Below, piece after piece: positions 26,201 to 35,214 of a DNA stretch of 64,000 nt. The notes under the pieces were generated by a model. That model was not told the DNA's origin. It was given only the letters and a program-made list of their open reading frames with translations, and did no database searches. Where the stretch lies: the NCBI RefSeq assembly GCF_000717595.1, contig NZ_JNZO01000010.1:62001-126000 (forward strand). The letters are read 5' to 3'. Source of the stretch: Streptomyces flavochromogenes (lineage in GTDB: Bacteria > Actinomycetota > Actinomycetes > Streptomycetales > Streptomycetaceae). The translations under genes were made by a program, and so were the position numbers. Each line of letters begins with the position of its first letter. Positions within the stretch are counted from its first letter, which is position 1.

Positions 26201-26725
26201 GTGAATACGTTGTTCCTGATGGTCGGCCTGCCAGGGGCCGGGAAGACCACTCGGGCTCGGCAGCTCGCCGCGAAGCACGGCGCGCTGCGTCTGACACCCG
26301 ACGACTGGATGATTCCCCTGTTCGGTGAGGCGGAGGCCGACGGGAAGCGCGACGTGCTGGAAGGGCGCATGCTCTGGCTCGCCCTTGAGGCGGTCAGACT
26401 CGGCACGAACGTCGTCGTGGACTACGGCTGCTGGTCACGGGACGAACGGTCCGCGATCCGCTGGCTCGTGGAGGCCGAGGGAGCGTGCTTCCACATGGTC
26501 TACCTGCCGGTGGACGAGGAGACCCAACGCGCCCGTATCGCCCACCGCTGGGCGACCAACCCCGAAGAGACACTGCCGATGTCCGAGACAGACATCATGC
26601 ACGGGCGCGCGCATTTCGAGGAGCCCGACGCGGCAGAGTTCGAGGGCCACAGGGCCGCCGGCCCGCCGCCCGGGTGGGTCGACTGGCGGGAGTGGGCCGC
26701 CGACCGGTGGCCCTCGTTCGCGTGA
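26201..26725 (+). CDS. P-loop ATPase/kinase (AAA_33-like)
   Basis: The 174-residue protein has a Walker A motif GLPGAGKTT near residues 9-17 and follows the small zeta-toxin/AAA_33 kinase pattern: LTPDDWM, GRMLWLALEAVRLGTNVVVDYGCWSRDER, then YLPVDEETQRARIAHRW. Such proteins phosphorylate small molecules, nucleotides or antibiotics; the substrate is not deducible. The start GTG 26201 follows CTGGGG. It is intact although placed inside an IS21 relic, so it may be cargo brought by a mobile element. Confidence 0.85.
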   Translation: MNTLFLMVGLPGAGKTTRARQLAAKHGALRLTPDDWMIPLFGEAEADGKRDVLEGRMLWLALEAVRLGTNVVVDYGCWSRDERSAIRWLVEAEGACFHMVYLPVDEETQRARIAHRWATNPEETLPMSETDIMHGRAHFEEPDAAEFEGHRAAGPPPGWVDWREWAADRWPSFA

Positions 26726-26799
26726 CTGCTGCGGCCCACGACGACTCACCCGTACCAGGCGTGCCCTGCACCAGCCCGAAATGATCCGTCGGACAGGCC

Positions 26800-27075
26800 C
26801 TAGTGGTGCGGCAGTCTCGACAGCCGCAGGCCGATGCGGAATCGGCGGTCGTCTCGGACGGCGGGTTCCTCGGACCGCACCAGGCCGAGCGTGCCGAGGT
26901 AGCCCATCTTGGTCTCGGCCGCCGCTGGACGTACTGGTTCAGGGCCTCGACCAGGTGCGGCAGCCGAGTTCGGCGGTGGTGGTGGTGCTCCGGATGCGGG
27001 CGCTGGTCAGCTCGCTCAACGGGCGCCTTAGCTGGGGGAGTTCGCGGTGGACGAACGGGTGCCGGTCAGCTCGTC
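26800..27075 (-). pseudogene. IstB N-terminal relic (IS21 family)
   Basis: The minus strand reads SELTSARIRSTTTTAELG, then in shifted frames LPHLVEALNQYVQR, MGYLGTLGLVRSEEPAVRDD and RRFRIGLRLSRLPHH. This is the N-terminal region of an IstB ATPase, ending precisely where the second half (from AFQPELDA at about 25935) should follow. At least two frameshifts are present. Confidence 0.7.
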
Positions 27076-27079
27076 ATAA

Positions 27080-27520
27080 CTGACAGTGGATGGCGACCGA
27101 CCTCGACACTTGCTGCGGCAGTCCGGTTCAGCAGGTCTTTGTAGTGGTCCGGCCTGCACTCCCGAGAGGCTGACCGCGGTGTGGCGAAGGCGGAGTGTCG
27201 CCGGTGGTGACGCGGCGGCCTGCGCCGGTGGGCAGACCGTTCCAGTGCGTCTCGTCCACGATTTCGGCTCCGTGGCCGACCGCCCGCGGATGGACGGCCG
27301 GCAGCGTCAGGCCGTTCGTCGCGTCGGGGCCGGTGGAATGGAGGCTGACCTGGGTCTTCGTGGCCCTGATCCCGCCCAGCCGGCGCGGGCGGGCTCGCCG
27401 GGTTGGCACTGAGTAGTGGTTCGCGTCGAATGCGACCGGACAGCCCTGCCCGACGTGGCACAGATGCTCCTGGGCGACGATGTGGGGGACCTTCGGCAGT
27501 GGGCGGAGAGCCATGTGATC
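27080..27520 (-). pseudogene. IstA transposase C-terminal relic (IS21 family)
   Basis: The minus strand encodes LPKVPHIVAQEHLCHVGQG and CPVAFDANHYSVP, resembling the region after the integrase core of IS21 IstA (PYEVADW...NYYSVP). Frames are broken downstream. It lies immediately upstream, in transcription direction, of the IstB relic, as in intact IS21 elements. Confidence 0.6.
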
Positions 27521-27544
27521 ACGCGCTGCCCGCCTGCCGCTGCT

Positions 27545-27890
27545 GGACGCCGTCCCGCCTATTCGGGGTCGGGCGGGGACGTTCCCGCCGCAAGCCCCGA
27601 CGTCTGTACGCGGACCGGGGCTACGACGTCGACAAGTACCGCCGCCTACTGTGGAAGCGCGGCATTAAGCCGTGCATCGCACGACGCGGCGTCGCCCACG
27701 GTTCCTGACCGGGTACGGTGCGCTGGGTCGTCGAGCGCGCCTTCGCCTGGCTGTATCAGTTCAAGCGGCTCCGCGTCCGCTACGAAGGACGCGCGAATCT
27801 GCGTCAAGGCCTGCTCGAACTGGCCTGCAGTCTCAGATGCCTTCGCCGTCTGCGAACTTCATTCCGAAAGATCAGCGAGAGACAACCGGT
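27545..27890 (+). pseudogene. IS5-family transposase fragment with internal stop
   Basis: The plus strand reads RRKPRRLYADRGYDVDKYRR, then LLWKRGIKPCIARRGVAHGS, a TGA at 27706, then TVRWVVERAFAWLYQFKRLRVRYE and LELACSLRCLRRLR. This is the C-terminal half of an IS5-family DDE transposase: ADRGYD has the second catalytic Asp and WVVERAFAWL the Glu. The N-terminal half is missing. Confidence 0.8.
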
Positions 27891-27941
27891 CGGAGCCGTC
27901 AGTAGGGCGGCAAAGTCCGTTCGTGCCCTTGGGGGCTGAGC

Positions 27942-28268
27942 TCAGGTGAGGTCGAAGGTGATGTTCACCGAAGGGTGCCCGTTCGGCACCTCCATGAGCG
28001 TGAGGGTTCCATCCTCTGTTTCGAAGACTCTCACCAAGATCCCGCTGTTGTCCTCGACGGGACACACAACGGAGAAGTGGGGGTCCATCTCCATCAGGAA
28101 GTCCCAGCCCTCCCGCTGGGTCGTGTCGAGGAGATTGGCATGCCGACCGGTTGCCTGCCACGTGCCGACTTCATCGGCAGTGACGGTGATGTCGATGCCG
28201 TACTTCTCAAGGCAGATCTCGCGATTGGCCCACCATTCGAGGCTGGCCTGACCCACGCATCGATCCAT
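27942..28268 (-). CDS. Hypothetical protein, immunity-like (108 aa)
   Basis: The protein begins MDRCVGQASLEWWANREICLEK and is acidic, soluble and without known motifs. Its size, charge and position among IS relics resemble stand-alone immunity proteins of polymorphic toxin systems, but this is only an impression. ATG 28268 is favoured over one at 28283. It is an isolated gene between an IS5 fragment and the maleylpyruvate isomerase-family gene. Confidence 0.6.
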   Translation of the reverse strand: MDRCVGQASLEWWANREICLEKYGIDITVTADEVGTWQATGRHANLLDTTQREGWDFLMEMDPHFSVVCPVEDNSGILVRVFETEDGTLTLMEVPNGHPSVNITFDLT

Positions 28269-28548
28269 GAGCACACTATGCACGGCGCCCAGGCCGGACG
28301 GTCAAGTTTGTGTGGCTGCCGGCCGTCGTAGGGCGGCCCGTGAGACAGAGCTGCATGGGCAGGCCGGACAGGCCCCCCCAGGGCACCCACAGGCACGACG
28401 CCTGGCGTATCGCCACCATCAGCGTCCTCGCAGCAGTGCGCAGTTCGTCCCCCGGGTGGTGGGAGGCGAGGACGTCCGCGATGGTCAACCGGCGGCGACT
28501 GTGAAAATCGCTGTCCGATCACCGGAGCACGGTGATAGACACAGCGGC

Positions 28549-29349
28549 GTGGAAAAGAATCTTGACTTCCCCGACATGTTGCGACTGATCGATGAGCGGT
28601 CGACCGCCTTCCGCGCCGTGGTCGCCGCCGCGCCCGGTCTCGACGCACAGGTGCCGACCTGCCCTGGGTGGACGCTGTTCGATCTGGTGAAGCACCTGGG
28701 TGGGGGAGACCGTTTCTGGGCCGCCATCGTCGGCGCGGGGTCCGCCGACGCGCCCCCGGCCGAGGCCGTCGCCGCGCGCGCCGCGCTGGAAGTGCCGCGG
28801 GAGCGTGAGGCCCTGCTGGCCTGGCTGGACGCGTCGACGCAGCTTCTGCTGGGCGCCTTGCGCGCGGCGGGAGCGGAGAGCGGTTGCTGGACGTGGTGGC
28901 CCGCGTCGCAGTCACCGCAGACCGCCGGCGGCACCGCCCGGCACCGGGTCCAGGAGACGGCGGTCCACACCTACGACGCCCAGCTCGCCGGGGGCGCCCC
29001 GCAGCCGCTGCCGGTCGAGCTGGCACTCGACGGAGTGGAGGAGTTCCTGTTCACGGTCTGCGCAACGCCGAGTGCCTGGCCGCACAAGCCGACGGCCTTC
29101 GACTTCCACGCCGCCGAGGGCCGCTCCTGGCGCCTCACCGTCGACGGCGACGGCGCACGCATCACCCGTATCCCCGCGCCCACCGCCGCGACCGGCGAGG
29201 ACTCGGACGCAGCCGGCGCCTCCGTCCACGGCACGGCCAGTGAGCTGGTCCTCTACCTGTACGACCGGATCCAGGCCGAGTCCTTGCACGTGGACGGAGA
29301 CGCAGGGCTTCTCGACCTGCTCCGCGCCTGGGAGCCGGAGGAGAAGTAG
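28549..29349 (+). CDS. Maleylpyruvate isomerase family mycothiol-dependent enzyme
   Basis: The 266-residue protein shows the family pattern: MLRLIDERSTAFRAVVAAAPGLDAQVPTCPGWTLFDLVKHLGG with the conserved His in KHLG, WTWWPASQSPQTAGG, RHRVQETAVHTYDAQLA with metal-binding Glu and His, and a C-terminal ASELVLYLYDRI. The DinB-like four-helix bundle binds zinc with three His or acidic ligands and uses mycothiol. The physiological substrate is unknown. GTG 28549 is chosen as nearest to the conserved start. No partner gene is adjacent. Confidence 0.88.
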   Translation: MEKNLDFPDMLRLIDERSTAFRAVVAAAPGLDAQVPTCPGWTLFDLVKHLGGGDRFWAAIVGAGSADAPPAEAVAARAALEVPREREALLAWLDASTQLLLGALRAAGAESGCWTWWPASQSPQTAGGTARHRVQETAVHTYDAQLAGGAPQPLPVELALDGVEEFLFTVCATPSAWPHKPTAFDFHAAEGRSWRLTVDGDGARITRIPAPTAATGEDSDAAGASVHGTASELVLYLYDRIQAESLHVDGDAGLLDLLRAWEPEEK

Positions 29350-29749
29350 GACCTGGCGTGGGCGGTTGGCCGCGCCTCGAGCGGTAAGACACGACGCTTC
29401 GCGAGGTTCGTCAGTCGCGGCACCGGGCCCGCACCCGCGAGGCGGCCGGGGCGTCACCAAGCCGGCCCTCGACCTGGAGGGCAGTGCGCATTCGGCCGTC
29501 CCGGCGATCACGAGACGTGACGCGACTGCCGTCGTCCCGGTCTCGTCGAGAAGCCAGTCGGCCGGGTGACTGCGGCGGCCGCCGTGCATGAGAGCAGGGC
29601 CTCTTGGTAGCTCGAAGGGTGCCGAAGGCAACGTGTGCTCCAGGAGGCCCTGTTGTCGCATTTGCACGGCAACGCGGGAGTGGGGTTCACTTCGGCCACT
29701 CTCGCGTGTGATTGGCTGGCTCACAGGTTCGGGAACACCCGAGGCCACG
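29350..29749. other. Non-coding stretch with a 13-bp imperfect inverted repeat
   Basis: No gene is recognised. CAGGGCCTCTTGG (29595-29607) and CCAGGAGGCCCTG (29640-29652) are inverted repeats with one mismatch. They may be an end of the IS5 relic that follows or a terminator after the isomerase gene. Confidence 0.4.
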
Positions 29750-29759
29750 GGGTGCGCGA

Positions 29760-30225
29760 GCGTCGGTATCCCACCGACATGTCGGACGCGAGTGGGCGGT
29801 GGTCCGGCCGCTGCTGCCGGTGCCGGGCTGGCTGCGGGGCCGGGGCGGGCAACCGGAGGCCTATTGCCACCGCGTGATGCTGAACGCGATCCGCTACCTG
29901 GTCGACAACGGCCCGAAGCGGCGGGCCACGCCTGCCGACTTCCCCTGTGGGACCGGGTCTACGCGTCCTTCCGGCGCTGGCGCAACCAAGATCTGGTCCG
30001 CGAGTTCCACGACCGGCTCCGCCGCCTGGTCCGCGAGCGGGCCGGGCGGGACTCGGAGCCGGGCGCGGGCGTGATCGACTCGCAGTCGGTCAAGCGGACG
30101 CGGTCGTCGGCTCTGACAGCCGCGGCTTCGACGACGGCAAGCTGATCAACGGCCGCAAGCGGCACGTCGTCGACACCCTTGGCCTGCTGCTCGCGGTGAT
30201 GGTCACCGCAGCAGATGTGGGCGCT
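29760..30225 (+). pseudogene. IS5-family transposase N-terminal half, frameshifted
   Basis: In shifting frames the plus strand reads EWAVVRPLLPVPGWLRGRGGQPEAYCHRVMLNAIRYLVDNG, DRVYASFRRWRNQDLV, REFHDRLRRLVRERAGRDSEPG, VIDSQSVK and NGRKRHVVDTLGLLLAVMVT. This is the N-terminal to central part of an IS5-family transposase including the first catalytic Asp (DSQSVK). The sequence is broken by frameshifts, and the C-terminal half is absent. Confidence 0.85.
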
Positions 30226-30547
30226 GAGGGCCTGCAGGATGCGCTGGTAGTCCACCGACAGCGCCGACGAGGCCAGCCCCGCGCGCCACTCCGGCGCCAC
30301 GGTTTTCCACTCCCGCTCAGCCACGGCCAGCTCCGCCTGGAGGCGGTCGGCCTCCTCCCGCAGATCGCGACACGACGGCGAGTGGTGAGCCCACTGTTCC
30401 AGCAGCCCCACGACCGACGGCACCCTCGACCTCCACCAAGCCACGACACGACACCACACCACTGCCACGTGACCGTCGACCCTATGCCTGACCAGCGGGA
30501 ACGCAGTCCTCAAGCCCCTAAAGACAGCAACCTCCAAGAGACATGCC

Positions 30548-31558
30548 CTAGCTGCTGCTGGCCATGACGTTGGTGACGCTCGTGTGGAGGCGTGAGGCTG
30601 GAGGACGGTTTCCGGCGGCGGTGTGAGGCCGGTGGTAGTTGTAGTGGACGTTCCAGACCGCGATCGCCCGAGCTCGTTCTGCTTCAGAAGTCCACTGCCT
30701 GGCGTAGAGGAGTTCTTCGGCGAGGATGCGCTGGTAGCGCTCGACCTTGCCGTTGTGCCGGGGCGTGTAGGGCTTGGTCCGCTGGTGGCGGGAGGCCCAC
30801 GAGATCAGGGAGCGTACGAAGACCGTGGCGCGGTAGTTGGCGCCGTTGTCGGTGACCACGCGCACGACCCGGTGGATACCGTGGGCGGCGAAGAACGCGC
30901 GGGCGCGGCTGAGGAACCCCACGGTGGTGGCGGCCTTCTCGTCGGGAAGGGGCTCGGTGTAGGCCAAGCGGGAGAATCCGTCGACGGCAGAGTGCAGGTA
31001 GACGTACCCGCCCTTGGCGCCAGCGGTCTTCGCGCGCTGTGCGGCCCTGGCCTGCTCGGAGCCGCGTCCGTGGGCCCGCCACCCGCCGCCGTCGGGGATC
31101 CGTCCGACCTTCTTGACGTCCAGGTGGACCATGTGGCCCGGATACCGGGCCACGATCCGTTTCGACGGGCGCCTGTTGGCCGAGCCGTCGGGGTCGAGGA
31201 ACCGGCGGTGGTTGATGCCCAGGCGGGCCAGCCACGGGCCTACGGTGCGCTCGCTGATCCGCACGCCTTGGTTCGCGAGTTCGAGGGTGATCCGGCGGGC
31301 GGACCACTTGTTGTCCCGCCGCAACCGCTCGATCCGTTCGACGACATCGGGTGGGGTCTGGGTCGGTGAGGATCGCGGGACGCTTGGGCGGTCCTGCAGC
31401 CCGAGTTCCCCGTACTGGTCGTACCGGTTCTTCCATTTGGACAGGCAGGCGCGGGAGACGCCGGCCTCGGCGGCGACGTGCGCGATCGGACGGGTGCGGC
31501 AGCGCTCCACGAGCCTTCGGCGTCCCTCGATGTTCAAGGGGGCGTTCGCATGTGTCAC
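30548..31558 (-). CDS. IS481 family transposase
   Basis: The 336-residue protein has an N-terminal helix-turn-helix (HVAAEAGVSRACLSKWKNRYDQYGELGLQDRPS), a second DNA-binding segment (RRDNKWSARRITLELANQGVRISERTVGPWLARLGI), and a DDE integrase core with Asp in HLDVKKVGRIPDGGG, Asp in VVTDNGANY and Glu in NGKVERYQRILAEEL. It is full length with no frame break. GTG 31558 overlaps the stop of the exporter gene (GTGA), so translation is coupled. The C-terminus runs through the element's left inverted repeat. Confidence 0.93.
   Translation of the reverse strand: MTHANAPLNIEGRRRLVERCRTRPIAHVAAEAGVSRACLSKWKNRYDQYGELGLQDRPSVPRSSPTQTPPDVVERIERLRRDNKWSARRITLELANQGVRISERTVGPWLARLGINHRRFLDPDGSANRRPSKRIVARYPGHMVHLDVKKVGRIPDGGGWRAHGRGSEQARAAQRAKTAGAKGGYVYLHSAVDGFSRLAYTEPLPDEKAATTVGFLSRARAFFAAHGIHRVVRVVTDNGANYRATVFVRSLISWASRHQRTKPYTPRHNGKVERYQRILAEELLYARQWTSEAERARAIAVWNVHYNYHRPHTAAGNRPPASRLHTSVTNVMASSS
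30560..30577. repeat. Left inverted repeat of the IS481/cml element
   Basis: GGCCATGACGTTGGTGAC matches the complement of 32973-32990 at 17 of 18 positions. It lies in the final codons of the transposase gene. Confidence 0.85.
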
Positions 31559-32733
31559 TGGAGCACCTCGGTGCTCCGGCCGGCGGTGATGGCGGTGAGG
31601 AGGGGGAACGCGATGAGCAGCGCGACCGCGACGAGGAGTCCACTCGCCCAGAGCGGACCGAGGTCCCCGGCTTCGGTGCTGAGGGTGGCCGCAGCGATGA
31701 CGGGGCCGACGGCGGCGCCCACGTTGAGCGCCGCGGTCGCATACGAGCCGGCCATGGTGGGGGCTCCCGCGGCCTCGTAGAGGACTCGGGTAATCAGTGT
31801 GCTGCCCAGCGCGAACGACAGTGCGCCCTGCACGAAGACGAGGATGAACAGGGCGACCGGCTCGTTGGCCAGCATTGCCAGGGCCGGCCAGCCGATGAGC
31901 AGCAGTGGGCCGCCGACTGCGATGACTGGACCGGGACGCCGGTCGGACAGTCGGCCGGCGACGGTGACGCCCACGAAGGAACCGGCGCCGAAGAGCACCA
32001 GAGCGACAGAGATCCACAACTCGCCCAGCCCGGCGCTGTCGGTCACCACGGGGGCGAGGAAGGTGAGGCTTCCGAAGGTTGCCGAGTTCACCAGCGCACC
32101 GAGCAGCATCACCAGGATCAACCGCGGCCGTGTGAGCTGGCCGAGCTCCGCTCGCAACGCCGGCCTGCCAGTCGCCCTATCCTCATCACGTCCTGCTGGA
32201 ATTCCCTTCAGGATGCTGAGAGCTGCAGGCAGGCAGAGAGCGGCGACAGCCCAGAATGTGGCCCGCCAGCCGAGCACCGCGCCGAGCACCGAGCCGCCAG
32301 GGACACCGGCGATCGTGGCCACCGTCGTGCCTGACAGCAGCACGGCCAGCGCACGTCCCTTCTTGTCGGGTGAGACAAGCGTGGCGGCAGCTGTCAGAGC
32401 GACGGCAAGGAACCCTGCGTTCGCGAGCGCGGCGACGACCCGGGTGGCGAACAGGACCGGGAAGCTGGGGGTGATGGCGCCCACGGCATGAGCTGCCGCG
32501 AAAGTGAGGATGAACCCGAGAAGGCTGGAGCGCCTGGGCCAGTTGCGGGCAAGCGCAGCCACGAAGGGGGCACCGACGATCATGCCGACCGCGAAGGCCG
32601 AGGTGAGCGTTCCGGCTGTCCCGACCGTGACATCGAGGTCTGAGGCGATGTCCGGCAAGAGGCCAGCGAGCATGAATTCCGAGGTGCCCATGGCGAAGAC
32701 CGCCATGGCAAGCAGGTACAGCGGGAGAGGCAT
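31555..32733 (-). CDS. cml: Cml/Cmx-type chloramphenicol efflux MFS transporter
   Basis: The 392-residue, 12-helix major facilitator begins MPLPLYLLAMAVFAMGTSEFMLAGLLPDIASDL, the drug/proton antiporter motif of Cml and Cmx proteins. Also conserved are GMIVGAPFVAALARNWPRR, FATRVVAALANAGFLAVAL, VLLSGTTVATIAGVPGG and FALGSTLITRVLYEAAGAPTMAGSYATAALNVGAAVGP. The length equals that of the S. lividans exporter. The ATG at 32733 aligns with family starts; an in-frame ATG 13 codons earlier exists. Expected activity is chloramphenicol export at the cytoplasmic membrane. Its stop overlaps the transposase start within a shared element. Confidence 0.92.
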   Translation of the reverse strand: MPLPLYLLAMAVFAMGTSEFMLAGLLPDIASDLDVTVGTAGTLTSAFAVGMIVGAPFVAALARNWPRRSSLLGFILTFAAAHAVGAITPSFPVLFATRVVAALANAGFLAVALTAAATLVSPDKKGRALAVLLSGTTVATIAGVPGGSVLGAVLGWRATFWAVAALCLPAALSILKGIPAGRDEDRATGRPALRAELGQLTRPRLILVMLLGALVNSATFGSLTFLAPVVTDSAGLGELWISVALVLFGAGSFVGVTVAGRLSDRRPGPVIAVGGPLLLIGWPALAMLANEPVALFILVFVQGALSFALGSTLITRVLYEAAGAPTMAGSYATAALNVGAAVGPVIAAATLSTEAGDLGPLWASGLLVAVALLIAFPLLTAITAGRSTEVLQ

Positions 32734-32972
32734 CGAGTGGCTCCGAGGTGAGGAGAAGCACGAGAAGGTCATCTCGTCACCGCGGCCAGCCCCAAGGGCA
32801 CCCTCGCCCGGCCGCAGAATGCGGCGCGACGACGGGGCTACGAGCTCAGTGGTTCAGGGGGCTGACGGCGTGACCGAAAGCCCCCACCTTGTCTGACTCA
32901 GGACTCGACATGGCCGGCACGCTACCCGACCGATGCCCGTCGAAGCATCTTGGTTTCCTGACATCGGCCTGT

Positions 32973-32990
32973 GTCACCAACGTCATGTCC
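32973..32990. repeat. Right inverted repeat of the IS481/cml element
   Basis: GTCACCAACGTCATGTCC is the complement of the left repeat with one mismatch. It lies about 240 bp upstream of the exporter start, leaving room for its promoter inside the element. Confidence 0.85.
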
Positions 32991-33314
32991 CGCAACACCA
33001 GCCGTTGCCTCCCGCGGCACCTCGGACGCGCATCAGCGGACCGCGCGCACCTTGCGGCCGGGTCGTCGCTGTCTGCGACGAGGCCGACAGCGTGCGACCG
33101 CGTTGCGCTGCCCGTACTTCTCGGCGCAGCAAGGACAAGGTGCTGACCCTGCTGGCGCCCCTCATCGACCTCTGGCAGAAGCCCTCCGGAGAGCGGCCTC
33201 CCGGCTGCGCCCCGGAGGGCTTGCCCCGCTCGAAGAATCGCGCGCTCGCGCAGACCATGTTGGGCTTGTCTCGGTGTGTTCATGAGGTGCATGTCCTGAG
33301 CGAGAGGGATGTGG
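32991..33314. other. Intergenic, no gene recognised
   Basis: This stretch lies between the right end of the IS481/cml element and the Rieske oxygenase gene. ORFs cross it in several frames, including one reading KDKVLTLLAPLIDLWQKPSG, but no family was recognised. Confidence 0.4.
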
Positions 33315-34481
33315 ATGGCCGAGGAGGCGCACGTAGAAGGCGTGCAAGGCGGGTACGGACCGGAATCCGGCGATCGCGGGACACCCGAGGTCGATCTGCG
33401 CCGCGTCGGGATCGACCCCGACTTCTGGTACCCCGTCGCCCGGTCCGCCGCTCTGCGCAGGAACAAGGTCCGCGCGGTTGCCTTCGCAGGGCGGCGTATG
33501 GCGCTCTACCGGGGCGCCGGCGGGACCGTGTACGCCCTGGAGGACCGCTGCGCCCACCGCCAGGTGCCCCTGAGCCTCGGGGTGGTCGACGGCGAGGCCC
33601 TCCGCTGCTGCTACCACGCCTGGGCCTACCGAGGGAACGGGCACATCTCGCAGATCCCCTATCTCCCCAAGGGCACCGCACGACCGCCCCGAGGGGTGCG
33701 CTCCTACCCCGTCCGTGAGCGCTACGGGCTCGTCTTCGTCTTCCCCGGCGACCCCGCCCGGGCGGAGCACACCCCGCTGCCCTTGCTCCCCGAGGCGGAC
33801 TCGAGCCGGCACCGGACCATGATGTTCTCCCGCACGGTGCGCTGCCACTACTCGTTCCTGCACGAGAACCTGCTCGACATGAACCACCAGTTCCTCCACA
33901 GAGGCGTTCTGGGCCGGATCCAGCCGAAGCTGCTCGGATACGACACGGGACCGCGTTCCGTGGAGGCCAGGTACCTGTTCGTTCCCTCCGGTGGGAGGAA
34001 GGACCGGGGCGCGGGGCTGCTGTCCGCCGAAGGCATGGGCGGCGCTTCGACACCCGACGTCGTCACCATCCGCACCGAGTACCCGTACCAGACCCTCCAG
34101 ACGGTCCCCGAGTCGTCGGAGAGTGCGGCGTTCTGCCTCTGGGTGGCCTACGTGCCGGAGGACATCGAGCAGCGCGTCAGCCGTGTCTTCGGGCTGCTCA
34201 TGATCGCGAAGCCTCCGATCCCCGGTGCCCTTCACCTGGCCTGGCCTCTGATCCGGCGCTTCACCGAGCGTGTGTTCGCGCAGGACAGGATGGCCGTGGA
34301 GGCCGAGCAACGCGCCTGGGACGAGCAGGGAGCGGACTGGAACCAGGAAGTGTTCCCGCTCATCCTCGACGTCAGGCAGGTGTTGCGCGCGAACGGTGCC
34401 CCGATCACCCATTCGGCTGCCTCCTCGGGCTGCCCGGAAGCGGACCTGTGCGCCGACGGCCGCCGGAGCACGCCCCGGTGA
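33315..34481 (+). CDS. Rieske 2Fe-2S non-heme iron oxygenase
   Basis: The 388-residue protein has an N-terminal Rieske domain with CAHRQVPLSLG (C-x-H, near 79-81) and CCYHAW (C-x2-H, near 98-101). The C-terminal oxygenase domain has the mononuclear iron site ENLLDMNHQFLH near 183-194 (Asp, His, His). It is a single-component alpha-subunit type as used for hydroxylation or demethylation of specialised metabolites. The reductase partner is not nearby and the substrate is unknown. ATG 33315 lies 6 bases after GAGAGGG; ATG 33309 is possible. Confidence 0.9.
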   Translation: MAEEAHVEGVQGGYGPESGDRGTPEVDLRRVGIDPDFWYPVARSAALRRNKVRAVAFAGRRMALYRGAGGTVYALEDRCAHRQVPLSLGVVDGEALRCCYHAWAYRGNGHISQIPYLPKGTARPPRGVRSYPVRERYGLVFVFPGDPARAEHTPLPLLPEADSSRHRTMMFSRTVRCHYSFLHENLLDMNHQFLHRGVLGRIQPKLLGYDTGPRSVEARYLFVPSGGRKDRGAGLLSAEGMGGASTPDVVTIRTEYPYQTLQTVPESSESAAFCLWVAYVPEDIEQRVSRVFGLLMIAKPPIPGALHLAWPLIRRFTERVFAQDRMAVEAEQRAWDEQGADWNQEVFPLILDVRQVLRANGAPITHSAASSGCPEADLCADGRRSTPR

Positions 34482-35214
34482 AGCGGGCCACCGCCCCCGT
34501 GCTGCGGCTGACACCTTCGTTCACCCGGAGGTGGGCCCGGGGCCTCGGCCTGGACGGCCCGCAGGATTCTCTCCCACGTGCCGTCCGACGACCCCCTTCG
34601 ATGACGGTCGTGAACCGCCTTCCAGCTACCGGAGCAGGAGGACAGGTCCCGGCAGGGGAGGCCGACCGCCGCCGGAACAGAACTCCGTCGATCACACGAC
34701 GGTGGCATTGCCGGCGGCGTCTACCCCCGCCCCCGATTCGCCGGCAAGTGCGGCTCGAGCCGAGCTCACTCTTCATCCGCGAGATCTCCCCGCCCCATGT
34801 CTCACGGAACGCGTTCTCAGCCGTCGCGTCACACGGCCCATCGGACAACCCCTCATCCTCGCGGCCCACACCCAACTGCGACTGGGCTCAGCCACTGGCA
34901 GCAGACCGGTGCCGCCCATGGGAGAGGACCGTCTCCTCAGCCAGGCTGACCCCGGCACGTGTCAGCCGCGACTTCCGGCACAGCCGCCCCGAGCTCGTCT
35001 GCCTGGCCGAGGCACCGAAACCACCCTCCCCGGACCCGGTCGACGCACCGACGGAAGAGGACCCGGCTCACCGCACGCCACGCGTCGCGGCCAGGCCGGA
35101 GACCCGCCGGCTCCCCTCAACTGTCAAACCCCACGCATACAGGGCTGGATCGATTGCCACCGAACCTGGACCGGTTTCCTGGGCGGGCGCGGCCGTGGCC
35201 GTGGCCGGGAGGCT
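34482..35214. other. Non-coding 730-bp stretch
   Basis: Between the Rieske gene and the SUKH gene, long ORFs exist on both strands but show no domain motif and have the composition of shadow frames. No repeat, operator or IS fragment was recognised. Confidence 0.4.

Larger units (their letters stand above)
25460..27520 (-). mobile_element. IS21-family relic interrupted by other DNA
   Basis: Reading leftward on the minus strand, an IstA fragment (27080-27520), an IstB N-terminal part (26800-27075), and the rest of IstB (25460-25940) lie in the correct order. Between the two IstB halves sits about 850 bp holding an IS5 fragment and a P-loop kinase gene. The element is degraded in all its coding parts. 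Confidence 0.65.
30560..32990 (-). mobile_element. IS481-type element carrying a chloramphenicol-exporter gene
   Basis: Inverted repeats GGCCATGACGTTGGTGAC (30560-30577) and its complement with one mismatch (32973-32990) flank an intact IS481 transposase gene and an intact Cml-type MFS gene on the same strand. The span is about 2.4 kb. The left repeat lies inside the transposase's last codons (VTNVMA), a usual arrangement in this family. IS481-related elements with a cmx/cml passenger gene are known in actinobacteria (for example IS5564). The exact outer ends and target duplication were not resolved. Confidence 0.8.

Noticed and set aside
28276..28488. Minus-strand ORF beginning MTIADVLASHHPGDELRTAAR
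   Set aside because: It contains a short protein-like run but no recognised domain and overlaps the upstream region of the isomerase gene; could be a remnant but not supported enough to call.
34482..35214. Large plus-strand ORF extending from the Rieske gene region
   Set aside because: It overlaps the Rieske C-terminus in a different frame, has no domain signal, and lacks a ribosome-binding site.
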